A DNA stretch of 24,313 nucleotides, from the IMG/VR virus record IMGVR_UViG_3300027784_000045, positions 1-24,313 of that record, one strand, 5' to 3'. Positions 13,958-20,638 of the stretch are shown here, piece after piece. Each line of letters begins with the position of its first letter. Position 1 is the stretch's first letter. The notes under the pieces are model-generated. The model was not told the origin of the DNA. It searched no databases and worked only from the letters and a program-made list of their open reading frames with translations. This stretch comes from a virus. Made by a program: the position numbers and the translations under genes.

Positions 13958-14758
13958 ATGGGACTGGATAGTTTAGTTACAAAGATTGAAACTAGAAGCA
14001 AGAAGTTGCCAGATGATGAGTATTTAGTGAATGCTTTAAATGAAGTTATTGTGAAAGAGTTTGGGGGTAGGACACCATCTACATATTATTCTCCATCCAG
14101 TTTAGGGAAATGTTTGAGAAACTTGTACTATAAAAGAAATGGTGTAGAAGTAGACCCAAATTTGGAGCAGGAAGTCAAAAACTGTGAGAAGGCAGAATCT
14201 GGGACAGACCGACATGAGAGAATACAAGATAAATTAGTTAAACTGGGTAGTGAGAAATATGACGAATTTAACATAGTTTGGGTAGATGTTGAAGAATTTA
14301 TAAAGAATAGACAGCTTGATTATTTAGAGGTTGTCTCAAAAGATGAGTATGAAGCATTATTGTTAGACCATAGATATGATTTAAGGTTTAAAGTTGATGG
14401 CATTTTGAAAATTAATGGTAGATATTACATATTAGAGATAAAAACTGACAATCCAGACTATTGGGGCAGGAGAACAACTCCATCCTCATGGCATCAACTC
14501 CAGACAGATTGCTATTCATTAAGTTTAGGAATTAAAAAAGCTATGTATTTATATGAAGAGAGGAAAGATTTTCAGAAGAAGGGGATAATAAAAGAGGTCA
14601 AAGAAGAGAAGAAGGATGAGATAGTTGAAAAGATTGAGATAGTAGAGGACTATGTTGAAAGAGGAGAATTACCACCAAAAGATAAAACTAAATGCAAATT
14701 CTGTAAATATCCAGTTAAATGTGCAAGAGATTATAATCCGGCAGGTGATAACAATTAA
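13958..14758 (+). CDS. Cas4-like PD-(D/E)XK exonuclease
   Basis: This 266-residue protein has the elements of the Cas4/RecB nuclease family. SPSSLGKC contains C52, TDRHERIQ contains H86, the catalytic core is VDGIL with D147 followed by LEIKTD with E160 and K162, and motif QLQTDCYSLSL (180-190) completes it. Three C-terminal cysteines, C246, C249 and C255 (KCKFCKYPVKC), together with C52 match the four iron-sulfur cluster ligands of Cas4. These enzymes resect DNA ends. In phages they serve recombination and replication, and here the gene sits before a resolvase and the recombinase. No CRISPR array or other cas gene is present. Residues 205-232 form a charged Lys/Glu insertion. Confidence 0.85.
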   Translation: MGLDSLVTKIETRSKKLPDDEYLVNALNEVIVKEFGGRTPSTYYSPSSLGKCLRNLYYKRNGVEVDPNLEQEVKNCEKAESGTDRHERIQDKLVKLGSEKYDEFNIVWVDVEEFIKNRQLDYLEVVSKDEYEALLLDHRYDLRFKVDGILKINGRYYILEIKTDNPDYWGRRTTPSSWHQLQTDCYSLSLGIKKAMYLYEERKDFQKKGIIKEVKEEKKDEIVEKIEIVEDYVERGELPPKDKTKCKFCKYPVKCARDYNPAGDNN

Positions 14759-15215
14759 TTTATTTGAATCCGATATGACAGATAGTTTTAATGAGTTGTC
14801 TGATTTTATTTGGGGATATAGAGTTCCCGACAGCTTTTATGGTAAAAAACCTTCTGACTGTGATTTTATTGCTTTGACAGAAGGAACTATGTATGCTCTT
14901 GAATGTAAAATGACCACAAGTGGTAGTAAGAGTTTTGCATTTGATGAGCTGACTGAACAGCAGAAAATCGGGCTGAAAGAGATAAAAGAAAAAGGTGGAG
15001 AAAGTTACATACTTTATAATTTTAGGTGGATGGGAACATCAAATGACAAGGGAAAAGTATTTGCAATAAGTATACTGGAGTATTATTACTTAATGCAGGC
15101 ACTGGATAGAAAATCCATTCCATTAGATTATTTCCAGAATAATACATTGGAGATTCCAAAATTGGAATTAAAGAAGGGTGGATATGGTTGGGATTTGAGA
15201 GTATTGCTATTATAG
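14745..15215 (+). CDS. RecU-like Holliday junction resolvase
   Basis: The frame is open from 14652, but the first part is a shadow of the nuclease gene. GTG at 14745 is chosen because the conserved fold needs the segment NLFESDMTDSF; ATG at 14775 is the alternative. Neither has a good ribosome binding site, so the start is uncertain. With the GTG start the protein has 156 residues. Motifs fit the RecU family: PSDCDFI with D40, LECK with E53 and K55, and FDELTEQQ (66-73), the Gln-containing helix that follows the active site. RecU cleaves four-way junctions in Gram-positive bacteria and their phages. It overlaps the Cas4-like gene slightly and lies in the same operon as the recombinase. Confidence 0.78.
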   Translation: MITINLFESDMTDSFNELSDFIWGYRVPDSFYGKKPSDCDFIALTEGTMYALECKMTTSGSKSFAFDELTEQQKIGLKEIKEKGGESYILYNFRWMGTSNDKGKVFAISILEYYYLMQALDRKSIPLDYFQNNTLEIPKLELKKGGYGWDLRVLLL

Positions 15216-15227
15216 GGGGTAGAGTTT

Positions 15228-15734
15228 ATGATTGATGTTGAAAAAGTTAGAGAGAAACTAAAGGATTTAGAGGATAATTCTGAGAGAGTAAATAGATTAG
15301 TTGATGGGATAATCGGGGATTACATAAAAGATATGGATGAGTATTTAGAAGGACTTAGAGATAGGTTAAATGAAGGAGATATAAGTGATGGAGAATTAGA
15401 GCAGATTACAATTAAGCTCCCAGTTTACATATACTTTACCAGTGAGAAACTTGAAAATCTGGGGGTTGAAAGTGATATTGCCAAATCTATGAAAACAGAG
15501 TCCTATGGTGATGCTTATCTCTCTTCAGAAGGAACTATCCCGGAAAGAGAAAGTCAAGCAGATTTATCTACAATGGAAGAGGAAGTTATTGAAAGAGCAT
15601 ATAGAAGAGCTTATAAGAAATTGAAGTCTAAAATTGAAAAGGCTGAGAGTGTTTATACCGGGGCAAAGAAAGTTCTGGATAAGAGGAGCAGGGAAATAAA
15701 CTTATCTAGTATGCATAATAATTATGATGATTAA
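15228..15734 (+). CDS. Unknown protein, candidate recombination mediator
   Basis: This 168-residue protein has a long helical N-terminus (about 1-60, charged, heptad-like), a short strand region around KLPVYIYFTSEKLENLGV (64-81), then DIAKSMKTESYGDAY and GTIPERESQA, and finally a helix of about 45 residues rich in Arg and Lys (EEEVIERAYRRAYKKLKSK). It lies 11 bases before the RecA-type recombinase gene. Phage recombinases are often preceded or followed by a UvsY- or RecO-like loader that displaces SSB, and this helical, basic C-terminal protein would suit that job. The assignment is positional only. No diagnostic motif is present and I cannot confirm a family. Confidence 0.55.
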   Translation: MIDVEKVREKLKDLEDNSERVNRLVDGIIGDYIKDMDEYLEGLRDRLNEGDISDGELEQITIKLPVYIYFTSEKLENLGVESDIAKSMKTESYGDAYLSSEGTIPERESQADLSTMEEEVIERAYRRAYKKLKSKIEKAESVYTGAKKVLDKRSREINLSSMHNNYDD

Positions 15735-15745
15735 GGAGGGCTTAT

Positions 15746-16795
15746 ATGTCAAAGCTGGATAAGGCAATTAGAAGAATAAATAAGAAAGAAAGCAAAAGTT
15801 TTATAGTAGAGGACAAGAATTTTGAAGATATTGTAAAGATACCTTTTCCCAGTCCAAAATTAAATTGGCAATTATATGGTGGTCTGCCAATGGAAAGAAT
15901 TACTGAGATTGCCGGGGAAGATGGGAGTGGGAAAACTACCACTGCTCTGGGATTTTGTGGAGAAGCTCAAAAAATGTTCCCCGGGAAGAGAGCATTATTT
16001 ATTGATGCTGAACATACTCTTGATTTAAAGTGGGCTGAAAAGTTGGGAGTAGATGTAGAGGATTTATTAATTATGTCACCAGAGACTCAATCTGCAGAGG
16101 ATATTTTTGATTACATAAAGGAACTTGTCCAGACAGAAGAACTCTCAGTTATAGTTTTAGATAGCTTACCTTCATTAACTCCAGATAATCAAATAGGTAA
16201 AAGTACTGGAGATAAAACTTATGGAGGAATTAGTTTGCCTCTAACTAAATTCTGTAGGGATGTTATAAAACTTTTGAAAAAACATAAAACTAGTTTATTT
16301 TTAATAAATCAAGTAAGAGAGGATATGGATAATCCCTATAATAGATTTAGAACTCCGGGAGGAAAAGCACTAAGACATTATGGAGCTCTAAGGCTGTTTG
16401 CCAAAAAGGGAAGTATGTTAGATTCTGAATATAAGAAGGTAAGCAGAAATACTGAAAGACCAGTAGGGCATTTAGTAGAGATAAAGATAATGAAGACAAA
16501 AGTATGTCTCCCAGATAGACCATTTTGCTCTTATACTCTCAATTTTTCTAAAGGCATTGATATTTTTGAAGATACTATGAAGGTTGCAATAGATGAGAAT
16601 ATAATAGCACAATCTGGAGCATGGTATAGGTTGATAAATCCAGATACTGGAGAAATATTGAAAGATGAAGAAGGAGAAGAGCATAAATTTCATGGAAAAG
16701 AGAAACTAAGAGAGACATTAGAAGAGAATCCAGAGCTATATGATTCTATAAAAGAAAAAGTATATGATAGGGTAACAAAAGTGGATGATAGTTGA
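15746..16795 (+). CDS. RecA/UvsX-family recombinase
   Basis: This 349-residue protein has the full RecA core: Walker A GEDGSGKTT (57-65), FIDAEHTLD with the catalytic-region Glu89 (85-93), Walker B VIVLDS (135-140), and the loop L2 region INQVRED to TPGGKALRHY (187-212) with RPGG-like spacing. It lacks the long C-terminal domain of bacterial RecA and has instead a short acidic end, as in phage versions. It would form filaments on single-stranded DNA and carry out strand exchange in phage recombination and recombination-dependent replication. The RecU-like, Cas4-like and Hjc-like nucleases nearby and the SSB make a full set. The stop codon overlaps the -35 box of the next promoter. Confidence 0.92.
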   Translation: MSKLDKAIRRINKKESKSFIVEDKNFEDIVKIPFPSPKLNWQLYGGLPMERITEIAGEDGSGKTTTALGFCGEAQKMFPGKRALFIDAEHTLDLKWAEKLGVDVEDLLIMSPETQSAEDIFDYIKELVQTEELSVIVLDSLPSLTPDNQIGKSTGDKTYGGISLPLTKFCRDVIKLLKKHKTSLFLINQVREDMDNPYNRFRTPGGKALRHYGALRLFAKKGSMLDSEYKKVSRNTERPVGHLVEIKIMKTKVCLPDRPFCSYTLNFSKGIDIFEDTMKVAIDENIIAQSGAWYRLINPDTGEILKDEEGEEHKFHGKEKLRETLEENPELYDSIKEKVYDRVTKVDDS

Positions 16796-16821
16796 CATAT
16801 TAAACTAGTTTACTGTATATT
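16792..16821 (+). promoter_or_regulatory. Promoter of the clamp-loader operon (class II)
   Basis: TTGACA (16792-16797) overlaps the stop codon of the recombinase gene. An 18-base spacer carries the perfect 12-bp palindrome TAAACTAGTTTA (16801-16812), and the -10 box TATATT (16816-16821) is preceded by TG. The string ACTGTATATTA is shared with the promoters at 3359 and 9051. The spacing fits the expected start just before the GAGGAGGG ribosome binding site of the next gene, so the leader is only about 15-20 bases. Confidence 0.85.
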
Positions 16822-16841
16822 ATATATGAGGAGGGTAAGAG

Positions 16842-17192
16842 ATGAATAATAAGCAATACAGCCAAAAACATGAAAAGAAAGTAGCTGAGATGATACAAGA
16901 GATAGATGAGTCATTTCATAAAGTCAACAACTCTGGAGCTCCAGATTTTAAGTATGGGGATGGTATCGGAGAAGTCTTGTTGGTAGAGTGCAAGACTTTA
17001 TCCAAACCACAAAAACAGCAGACAATTAAAAAAGAGACACTTGAAAAAGTGGCAAAAGAAGCATTTGTAGCCGGTGTAGATATCGGGGCAACTGTTATTA
17101 ATTTTGGTGATATGGATGGGACTGAATATTTTATTTTAGAGGACATTGATTTTCTAAATCTATTATATTATTACATGAAAGGAGAATCCTAA
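16842..17192 (+). CDS. Hjc-like endonuclease / junction resolvase
   Basis: This 116-residue protein shows a minimal PD-(D/E)XK fold: an N-terminal helix with E11 (KHEKKVAEM), NSGAPDFKYGD with D35, VECK with E49 and K51, and a helix LEKVAKEAFVAGV. This matches small archaeal Hjc-type and phage Holliday junction resolvases in length and motif order, although a plain VRR-like or RusA-replacing endonuclease is also possible. It is the second resolvase-like gene after the RecU-like one at 14745, and they belong to different operons. It starts right after a class II promoter with a GAGGAGGG ribosome binding site and overlaps the next gene by one base (TAATG). Confidence 0.72.
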   Translation: MNNKQYSQKHEKKVAEMIQEIDESFHKVNNSGAPDFKYGDGIGEVLLVECKTLSKPQKQQTIKKETLEKVAKEAFVAGVDIGATVINFGDMDGTEYFILEDIDFLNLLYYYMKGES

Positions 17193-17335
17193 TGAATTTA
17201 AAAGATGTGCCAACTTCAGAGTTGGTAGATGAATTGATAATGAGAGAAGGAGTCACAGCAGACATTGTTGCTCCTCACAATACTGTTGAGTTAGTCACAG
17301 AAGGACCAGTAATAGTTCTTGAAGTAAAAGACTAG
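17192..17335 (+). CDS. 47-residue protein, BC1881-like
   Basis: This short gene begins at the ATG in TAATG, with AAAGGAGAA 8 bases before it, and ends at TAG 17333-17335. Its opening, MNLKDVPTSELVDELIMREGV, and its end, EGPVIVLEVKD, resemble the small BC1881 family found in Bacillus and Clostridium phages and prophages, whose function is unknown to me. The family comparison is from memory and was not searched. Its ribosome binding site, compact spacing (10 bases to the clamp-loader gene) and conserved start support that it is expressed. Confidence 0.65.
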   Translation: MNLKDVPTSELVDELIMREGVTADIVAPHNTVELVTEGPVIVLEVKD

Positions 17336-17345
17336 GAGGTAAAAG

Positions 17346-18350
17346 ATGAAATTAGCAGTAAAATACAGACCAAAGGAATTTGATGAAGTTATTGGTCAAG
17401 AGTTAAATGTAAAAATATTAAAGGAGCAAATAAAACAAAATGATTTGCCTGTGGGATATCTTTTCAGTGGAGGAAGTGGTGTAGGCAAGACCACAGTTGC
17501 AAGGATTCTGGCAAATCAAATAGATGCAGAGATAATAGAGATAGATGGGGCTTCTAATAATTCTGTTGATAATGTCAGACAGATAAGGGATAATACAAAA
17601 CTCCATTCAATTAGTAGTAATGGCAAGGTCTACATTGTTGATGAAGCACATATGTTATCAAAAGGAGCTTTTAATGCACTTTTGAAAACTCTGGAAGAGC
17701 CACCAGAGGGAGTATTATTTATTCTTGCTACCACAGAGCCGGAGAAATTACCGGCAACAATCCATTCCAGACTCCAGCATTTTAAATTTAATAGAGTCCA
17801 TTGGGAAAAGATTGAAGGGAGGTTGTCCCAGATTTTGGAATCAGAAGGGGCACAAATGGATAGGGAAGTAGTTCAGTATATAGCAAAGCTGGCAGATGGA
17901 GGGGTAAGAACTGCTATAGGTATTCTTGAAAAAGCAATGAAATTAGACCAGCCAGAGATATCCCAGATTACTGAATTAGCTGGAGCAGTGAATTATAGGG
18001 AAATAATAAAGTTATTTATGATAATATTTGATAGTCAAGATATAGGGGAGCTCATAGAATTTATTGAAGAACTACATAGTGAAGGAGTAAATTTAGAGAA
18101 ATTTATGGAGCAATCAGCATATTTTATTGTGGAGATTACAAAGTATGCAGTATTTAGGGATTTTGAATATATTAAAATTCCTATTATGTATAAGGATGAG
18201 CTTGACAATGTTTTAAAAGTTTTGGGGACTGCAGAAAAACCTTTAAGGGAGCTTTTTAACGAATTAAACAAAATAAGTAATTTATTGAGATATGAAACCG
18301 ATAAGAAATTGCTAATTGAAGGAAAATTGATGCAGTATATTGGAGGTTGA
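17346..18350 (+). CDS. Clamp loader ATPase, DnaX (gamma) type
   Basis: This 334-residue AAA+ protein opens with LAVKYRPKEFDEVIGQE (3-19), the signature of DnaX and RFC subunits. Walker A is SGGSGVGKTT (41-50), the DEAH box YIVDEAH (96-102), then ALLKTLEEPP (111-120), sensor LATTEPEKLP, and HSRLQHFKF (140-148) where bacterial proteins have an SRC motif; the Cys is replaced by Leu. No zinc-binding cysteines are present between Walker A and DEAH, unlike bacterial DnaX. After the ATPase core a helical domain III (about 225-334) allows oligomer formation. The tau-specific C-terminus is missing. It should be the motor of a loader that opens the clamp from 12888. Confidence 0.9.
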   Translation: MKLAVKYRPKEFDEVIGQELNVKILKEQIKQNDLPVGYLFSGGSGVGKTTVARILANQIDAEIIEIDGASNNSVDNVRQIRDNTKLHSISSNGKVYIVDEAHMLSKGAFNALLKTLEEPPEGVLFILATTEPEKLPATIHSRLQHFKFNRVHWEKIEGRLSQILESEGAQMDREVVQYIAKLADGGVRTAIGILEKAMKLDQPEISQITELAGAVNYREIIKLFMIIFDSQDIGELIEFIEELHSEGVNLEKFMEQSAYFIVEITKYAVFRDFEYIKIPIMYKDELDNVLKVLGTAEKPLRELFNELNKISNLLRYETDKKLLIEGKLMQYIGG

Positions 18351-18354
18351 CATT

Positions 18355-18522
18355 TTGTTTACCATAAAGTGTGAGAATTGTGGGGAGAAAGTTTGTGTGT
18401 CAGAAGGAAGAGGGGGAGGATGGTTGAAGTTAGAAGGTGATATAATCATTATGCATACAATCCATGACCATGAGATAATCAAGTGCAATTCTTGTGGGGA
18501 AAAAGTAAGTGGTTCTGTATAG
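18355..18522 (+). CDS. Small zinc-ribbon protein in clamp-loader operon
   Basis: The reading frame is open from TTG 18340, but the better start is TTG 18355, because TGGAGG (18341-18346) sits 8 bases before it. This gives 55 residues: MFTIKCENCGEKV, then a glycine-rich loop, and IIKCNSCGEKV near the end. The CxxCGEKV knuckle appears twice (C6/C9 and C44/C47), a compact four-cysteine zinc ribbon. It lies between the gamma and delta' genes of the loader. DnaX of bacteria carries a zinc module that this phage's DnaX lacks. Whether this small protein replaces it is a guess. The function is otherwise unknown. Confidence 0.6.
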   Translation: MFTIKCENCGEKVCVSEGRGGGWLKLEGDIIIMHTIHDHEIIKCNSCGEKVSGSV

Positions 18523-18540
18523 CTGTATAGGAGGTAGTAA

Positions 18541-19227
18541 ATGATAGGACAAAAAGAAGTTTTGGAAAGAGAATTTTCTCAATTCACTTTATTACTAGGA
18601 AAAGAAGGAAGTGGAAAAAAGACACTGGTAAGAGAGAAGTTTGATGATGTAGCCGGGGCATTCTCAAAAATAGATGATGTTAGATGGGTGCAGAATGATG
18701 CTAAAAAGTTGACATCTATGAGAACTTATTTATTTGATGGAAATAAAATGACATACCCGGCACAACATGCTATTTTGAAAATAGCAGAAGAGCCAAATGA
18801 ATACACCAGAATTGTTATAACCGGAAAGAATCACCGGCAATTTTTAAGAACCATACATACCAGAGCTACATTGGTGAGGATGCAGGAGTATACAAAAGAA
18901 GAGCTTCTCAATTTCACAAACAATGAAGAGATGTTAAAATATTTTGATACACCGGGACTTTTGAAAAAAGCCACTCCAGAGTATGAAGAGATAGCTGATA
19001 ATATTATTGATAGATTAAAAGGGGACTGGTTGGCAGTGATTTTTATTTTAAAAGATAGTTTTGATGACTTCCAGCCAGTGGCAAAGATGTTGAAGTATAA
19101 ATTAAGAGAATACCCAGATATTGTGAGTCTCATAACAGAGTATGAAAATTATTATGATAGATATGATGAAAAAGTTCTGGATGAACTATTTTTAAGAATG
19201 AGGGAGGAACTCCATGCTAACAATTGA
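18541..19227 (+). CDS. Clamp loader delta'-like subunit
   Basis: This 228-residue protein matches the delta' (HolB) part of bacterial clamp loaders, with a degenerate ATP site. The P-loop is GKEGSGKKT (20-28), in which the Ser/Thr after GK is Lys, and there is no DEAH box. PAQHAILKIAEEP stands where delta' has AQNALLKTLEEP, and RTIHTRATLVRM replaces the sensor region with SRC. Delta' subunits are mostly non-hydrolysing stators with a conserved fold, so this degeneration is expected. A helical C-terminal half follows. It overlaps the delta-like gene by 14 bases and follows an AGGAGG-like ribosome binding site. With only 228 residues it is shorter than bacterial delta' (about 330). Confidence 0.75.
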   Translation: MIGQKEVLEREFSQFTLLLGKEGSGKKTLVREKFDDVAGAFSKIDDVRWVQNDAKKLTSMRTYLFDGNKMTYPAQHAILKIAEEPNEYTRIVITGKNHRQFLRTIHTRATLVRMQEYTKEELLNFTNNEEMLKYFDTPGLLKKATPEYEEIADNIIDRLKGDWLAVIFILKDSFDDFQPVAKMLKYKLREYPDIVSLITEYENYYDRYDEKVLDELFLRMREELHANN

Positions 19228-20065
19228 AGAGCTTTTTGAAATAGAGAACTATGAGGATAAGTATATAGTCATTGGGGAGGGCACTCTTGCTGAGGTGGCT
19301 TTAGAGATGTGTTTGGGAAAAGAGTATGCAGTTTATGATTTTTTACCCCTATCTGGATTTCTCACTAATAAGGTGGTGGTGGTAAAGAATGATGATGGTA
19401 TTTTGAGTGAGGATTTTAATGAGTTGAAAAGACGATATAAGTTTGCGATACAAGTAGAAAAGAGAGATGGAAGAAGGAAGATTTTTAAAACAGCTCCAGA
19501 AGACCTAATTATAGATGCCACTTTAGAGGGTAATAAGGATTTTATAGTTAATCAGATAATGCAGAAATTGGAGATAAGTCAATGGCATGCAGAAAAATTA
19601 ATAATGTTTAACAATAATATGATAGATTCTGTTTATAATGAAGTTCAAAAATTGAAATATTTAGACCCAGAAGAGAGGGTAAAATACATTGACAATCTTG
19701 TAGTTTTATTGGAAGATGATATTTTTAAATTCTTAAATTCTTTATTTGAGGATGGGGATTTTATGGAAGAGCTAAACAAACTGAATGACCATCCTTTAAA
19801 ATTAATCTATATGATTAAACAACAGGTTAGAGGCATGATAATTTGTAAAGATTTGATATCTGAAAGAAATAAGAGTATATCAGAAAAGTATGATTTACAT
19901 CCTTTTCAAATAAAAGTATTCAAACAGCTATCAAAAGAGCATGATATACAACATTTGACCAGTATTTTTAAATTGTGCAGTGAGATGCAGAGAAAAATAA
20001 AAACAGGGCAAATAGACCCATATCCAGCATTGGAATTTATATGTTTATTTGTAGCAAGGGGGTGA
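19214..20065 (+). CDS. Clamp loader delta-like subunit (HolA-like)
   Basis: This 283-residue protein has no Walker A motif. The first half has strands and helices (VIGEGTLAEVALEMCLG and TNKVVVVKND), and the C-terminal half is all helical. The diagnostic part is near the end: LCSEMQRKIKTGQIDPYPALEFICLFVA (about 254-281), which fits the delta pattern D-x-KTGxxDP-x-ALE near the C-terminus of HolA. Delta opens the beta ring by inserting a hydrophobic hook. The gene follows and overlaps the delta' gene, and the gamma gene is two genes upstream, so the three subunits are made together. It is somewhat shorter than bacterial delta (about 330-345). The call depends on the C-terminal motif plus context. 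Confidence 0.72.
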   Translation: MLTIEELFEIENYEDKYIVIGEGTLAEVALEMCLGKEYAVYDFLPLSGFLTNKVVVVKNDDGILSEDFNELKRRYKFAIQVEKRDGRRKIFKTAPEDLIIDATLEGNKDFIVNQIMQKLEISQWHAEKLIMFNNNMIDSVYNEVQKLKYLDPEERVKYIDNLVVLLEDDIFKFLNSLFEDGDFMEELNKLNDHPLKLIYMIKQQVRGMIICKDLISERNKSISEKYDLHPFQIKVFKQLSKEHDIQHLTSIFKLCSEMQRKIKTGQIDPYPALEFICLFVARG

Positions 20066-20413
20066 TTGAATGTGTCTACAGACTATGAACTATTAAATTT
20101 AGCAGACTACAAAAAGCCAGATGTTATTAGATACTTAATGGATAATTATAATACTTTATGTCGCTGGAGGGATACTGGCAATTCAGTGGCACATAGCATT
20201 ATTATTGATTTAGACACATGTTTAGAGCATGAATATTTAAAGGATACTCAAAAGAGAGCTTTAATAGGATTTTATAAAGAAGGTTATACTTTATCTGAAC
20301 TTGCTGATTATAATCATATTACTGCAGAAGGGGTAAGATTGAGAATTTTAGGGGGAATAGACAGAATGCATGACTTATTGAATGGAAATGCAAAAGGTCA
20401 TACATTATATTAA
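20066..20413 (+). CDS. Sigma region 4-like HTH protein
   Basis: This 115-residue protein starts at TTG 20066 or more likely GTG 20072 (113 residues), which is better spaced from AAGGGGG at 20056-20062. Residues about 58-105 form a helix-turn-helix in the pattern of sigma-70 region 4: LKDTQKRALIGFYKEGYTLSEL, DYNHITAEGVRLRILGGIDRM. The N-terminal half is helical and carries LCRWRDTGN, of unknown meaning. This is like ArpU- or late-regulator-type phage proteins, which activate late gene transcription or act as partial sigma factors. It is the second region-4-bearing protein in the window, after the one at 8371. The target is unknown. Confidence 0.68.
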   Translation: MNVSTDYELLNLADYKKPDVIRYLMDNYNTLCRWRDTGNSVAHSIIIDLDTCLEHEYLKDTQKRALIGFYKEGYTLSELADYNHITAEGVRLRILGGIDRMHDLLNGNAKGHTLY

Positions 20414-20448
20414 TAAGTGCTGAGGTTTTTAACAGAAGGGGTGGAAAA

Positions 20449-20625
20449 ATGGAGAAATACCCAAAAATTATACTAGAGAGCACTAACAATGGAGAAGAAG
20501 TAAAGTTACAAAAACAGGAAATGTGGGACACTGAGCCAGAGATTGTTATGACCATAGATGGAGAAGAATATAGATTAAAATCTGACGAACTATTGGAAGC
20601 AATAGAATATTTAAAATACATATAA
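20449..20625 (+). CDS. 58-residue acidic protein, unknown
   Basis: ATG 20449 follows AGAAGGGGTGG, a usable ribosome binding site, and the frame ends at TAA 20623-20625. The peptide begins MEKYPKIILESTNNGEEV and ends LLEAIEYLKYI. It is acidic, probably two short beta hairpins followed by one helix. It fills the gap between the HTH gene and the ribonucleotide reductase gene, whose ribosome binding site follows at once. It is conserved in layout with the tight packing around it, but I recognise no relative. Confidence 0.55.
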   Translation: MEKYPKIILESTNNGEEVKLQKQEMWDTEPEIVMTIDGEEYRLKSDELLEAIEYLKYI

Positions 20626-20638
20626 AGGGAGTGGTTTT

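Noticed and set aside
14652-14744. Longer N-terminus for the RecU-like gene
   Set aside because: The added residues lie over the Cas4-like cysteine codons in another frame, are low in similarity to RecU, and have no ribosome binding site at 14652.
13958-14758. CRISPR locus suggested by the Cas4-like gene
   Set aside because: No regularly spaced repeats and no cas1 or cas2 gene are visible in the window.
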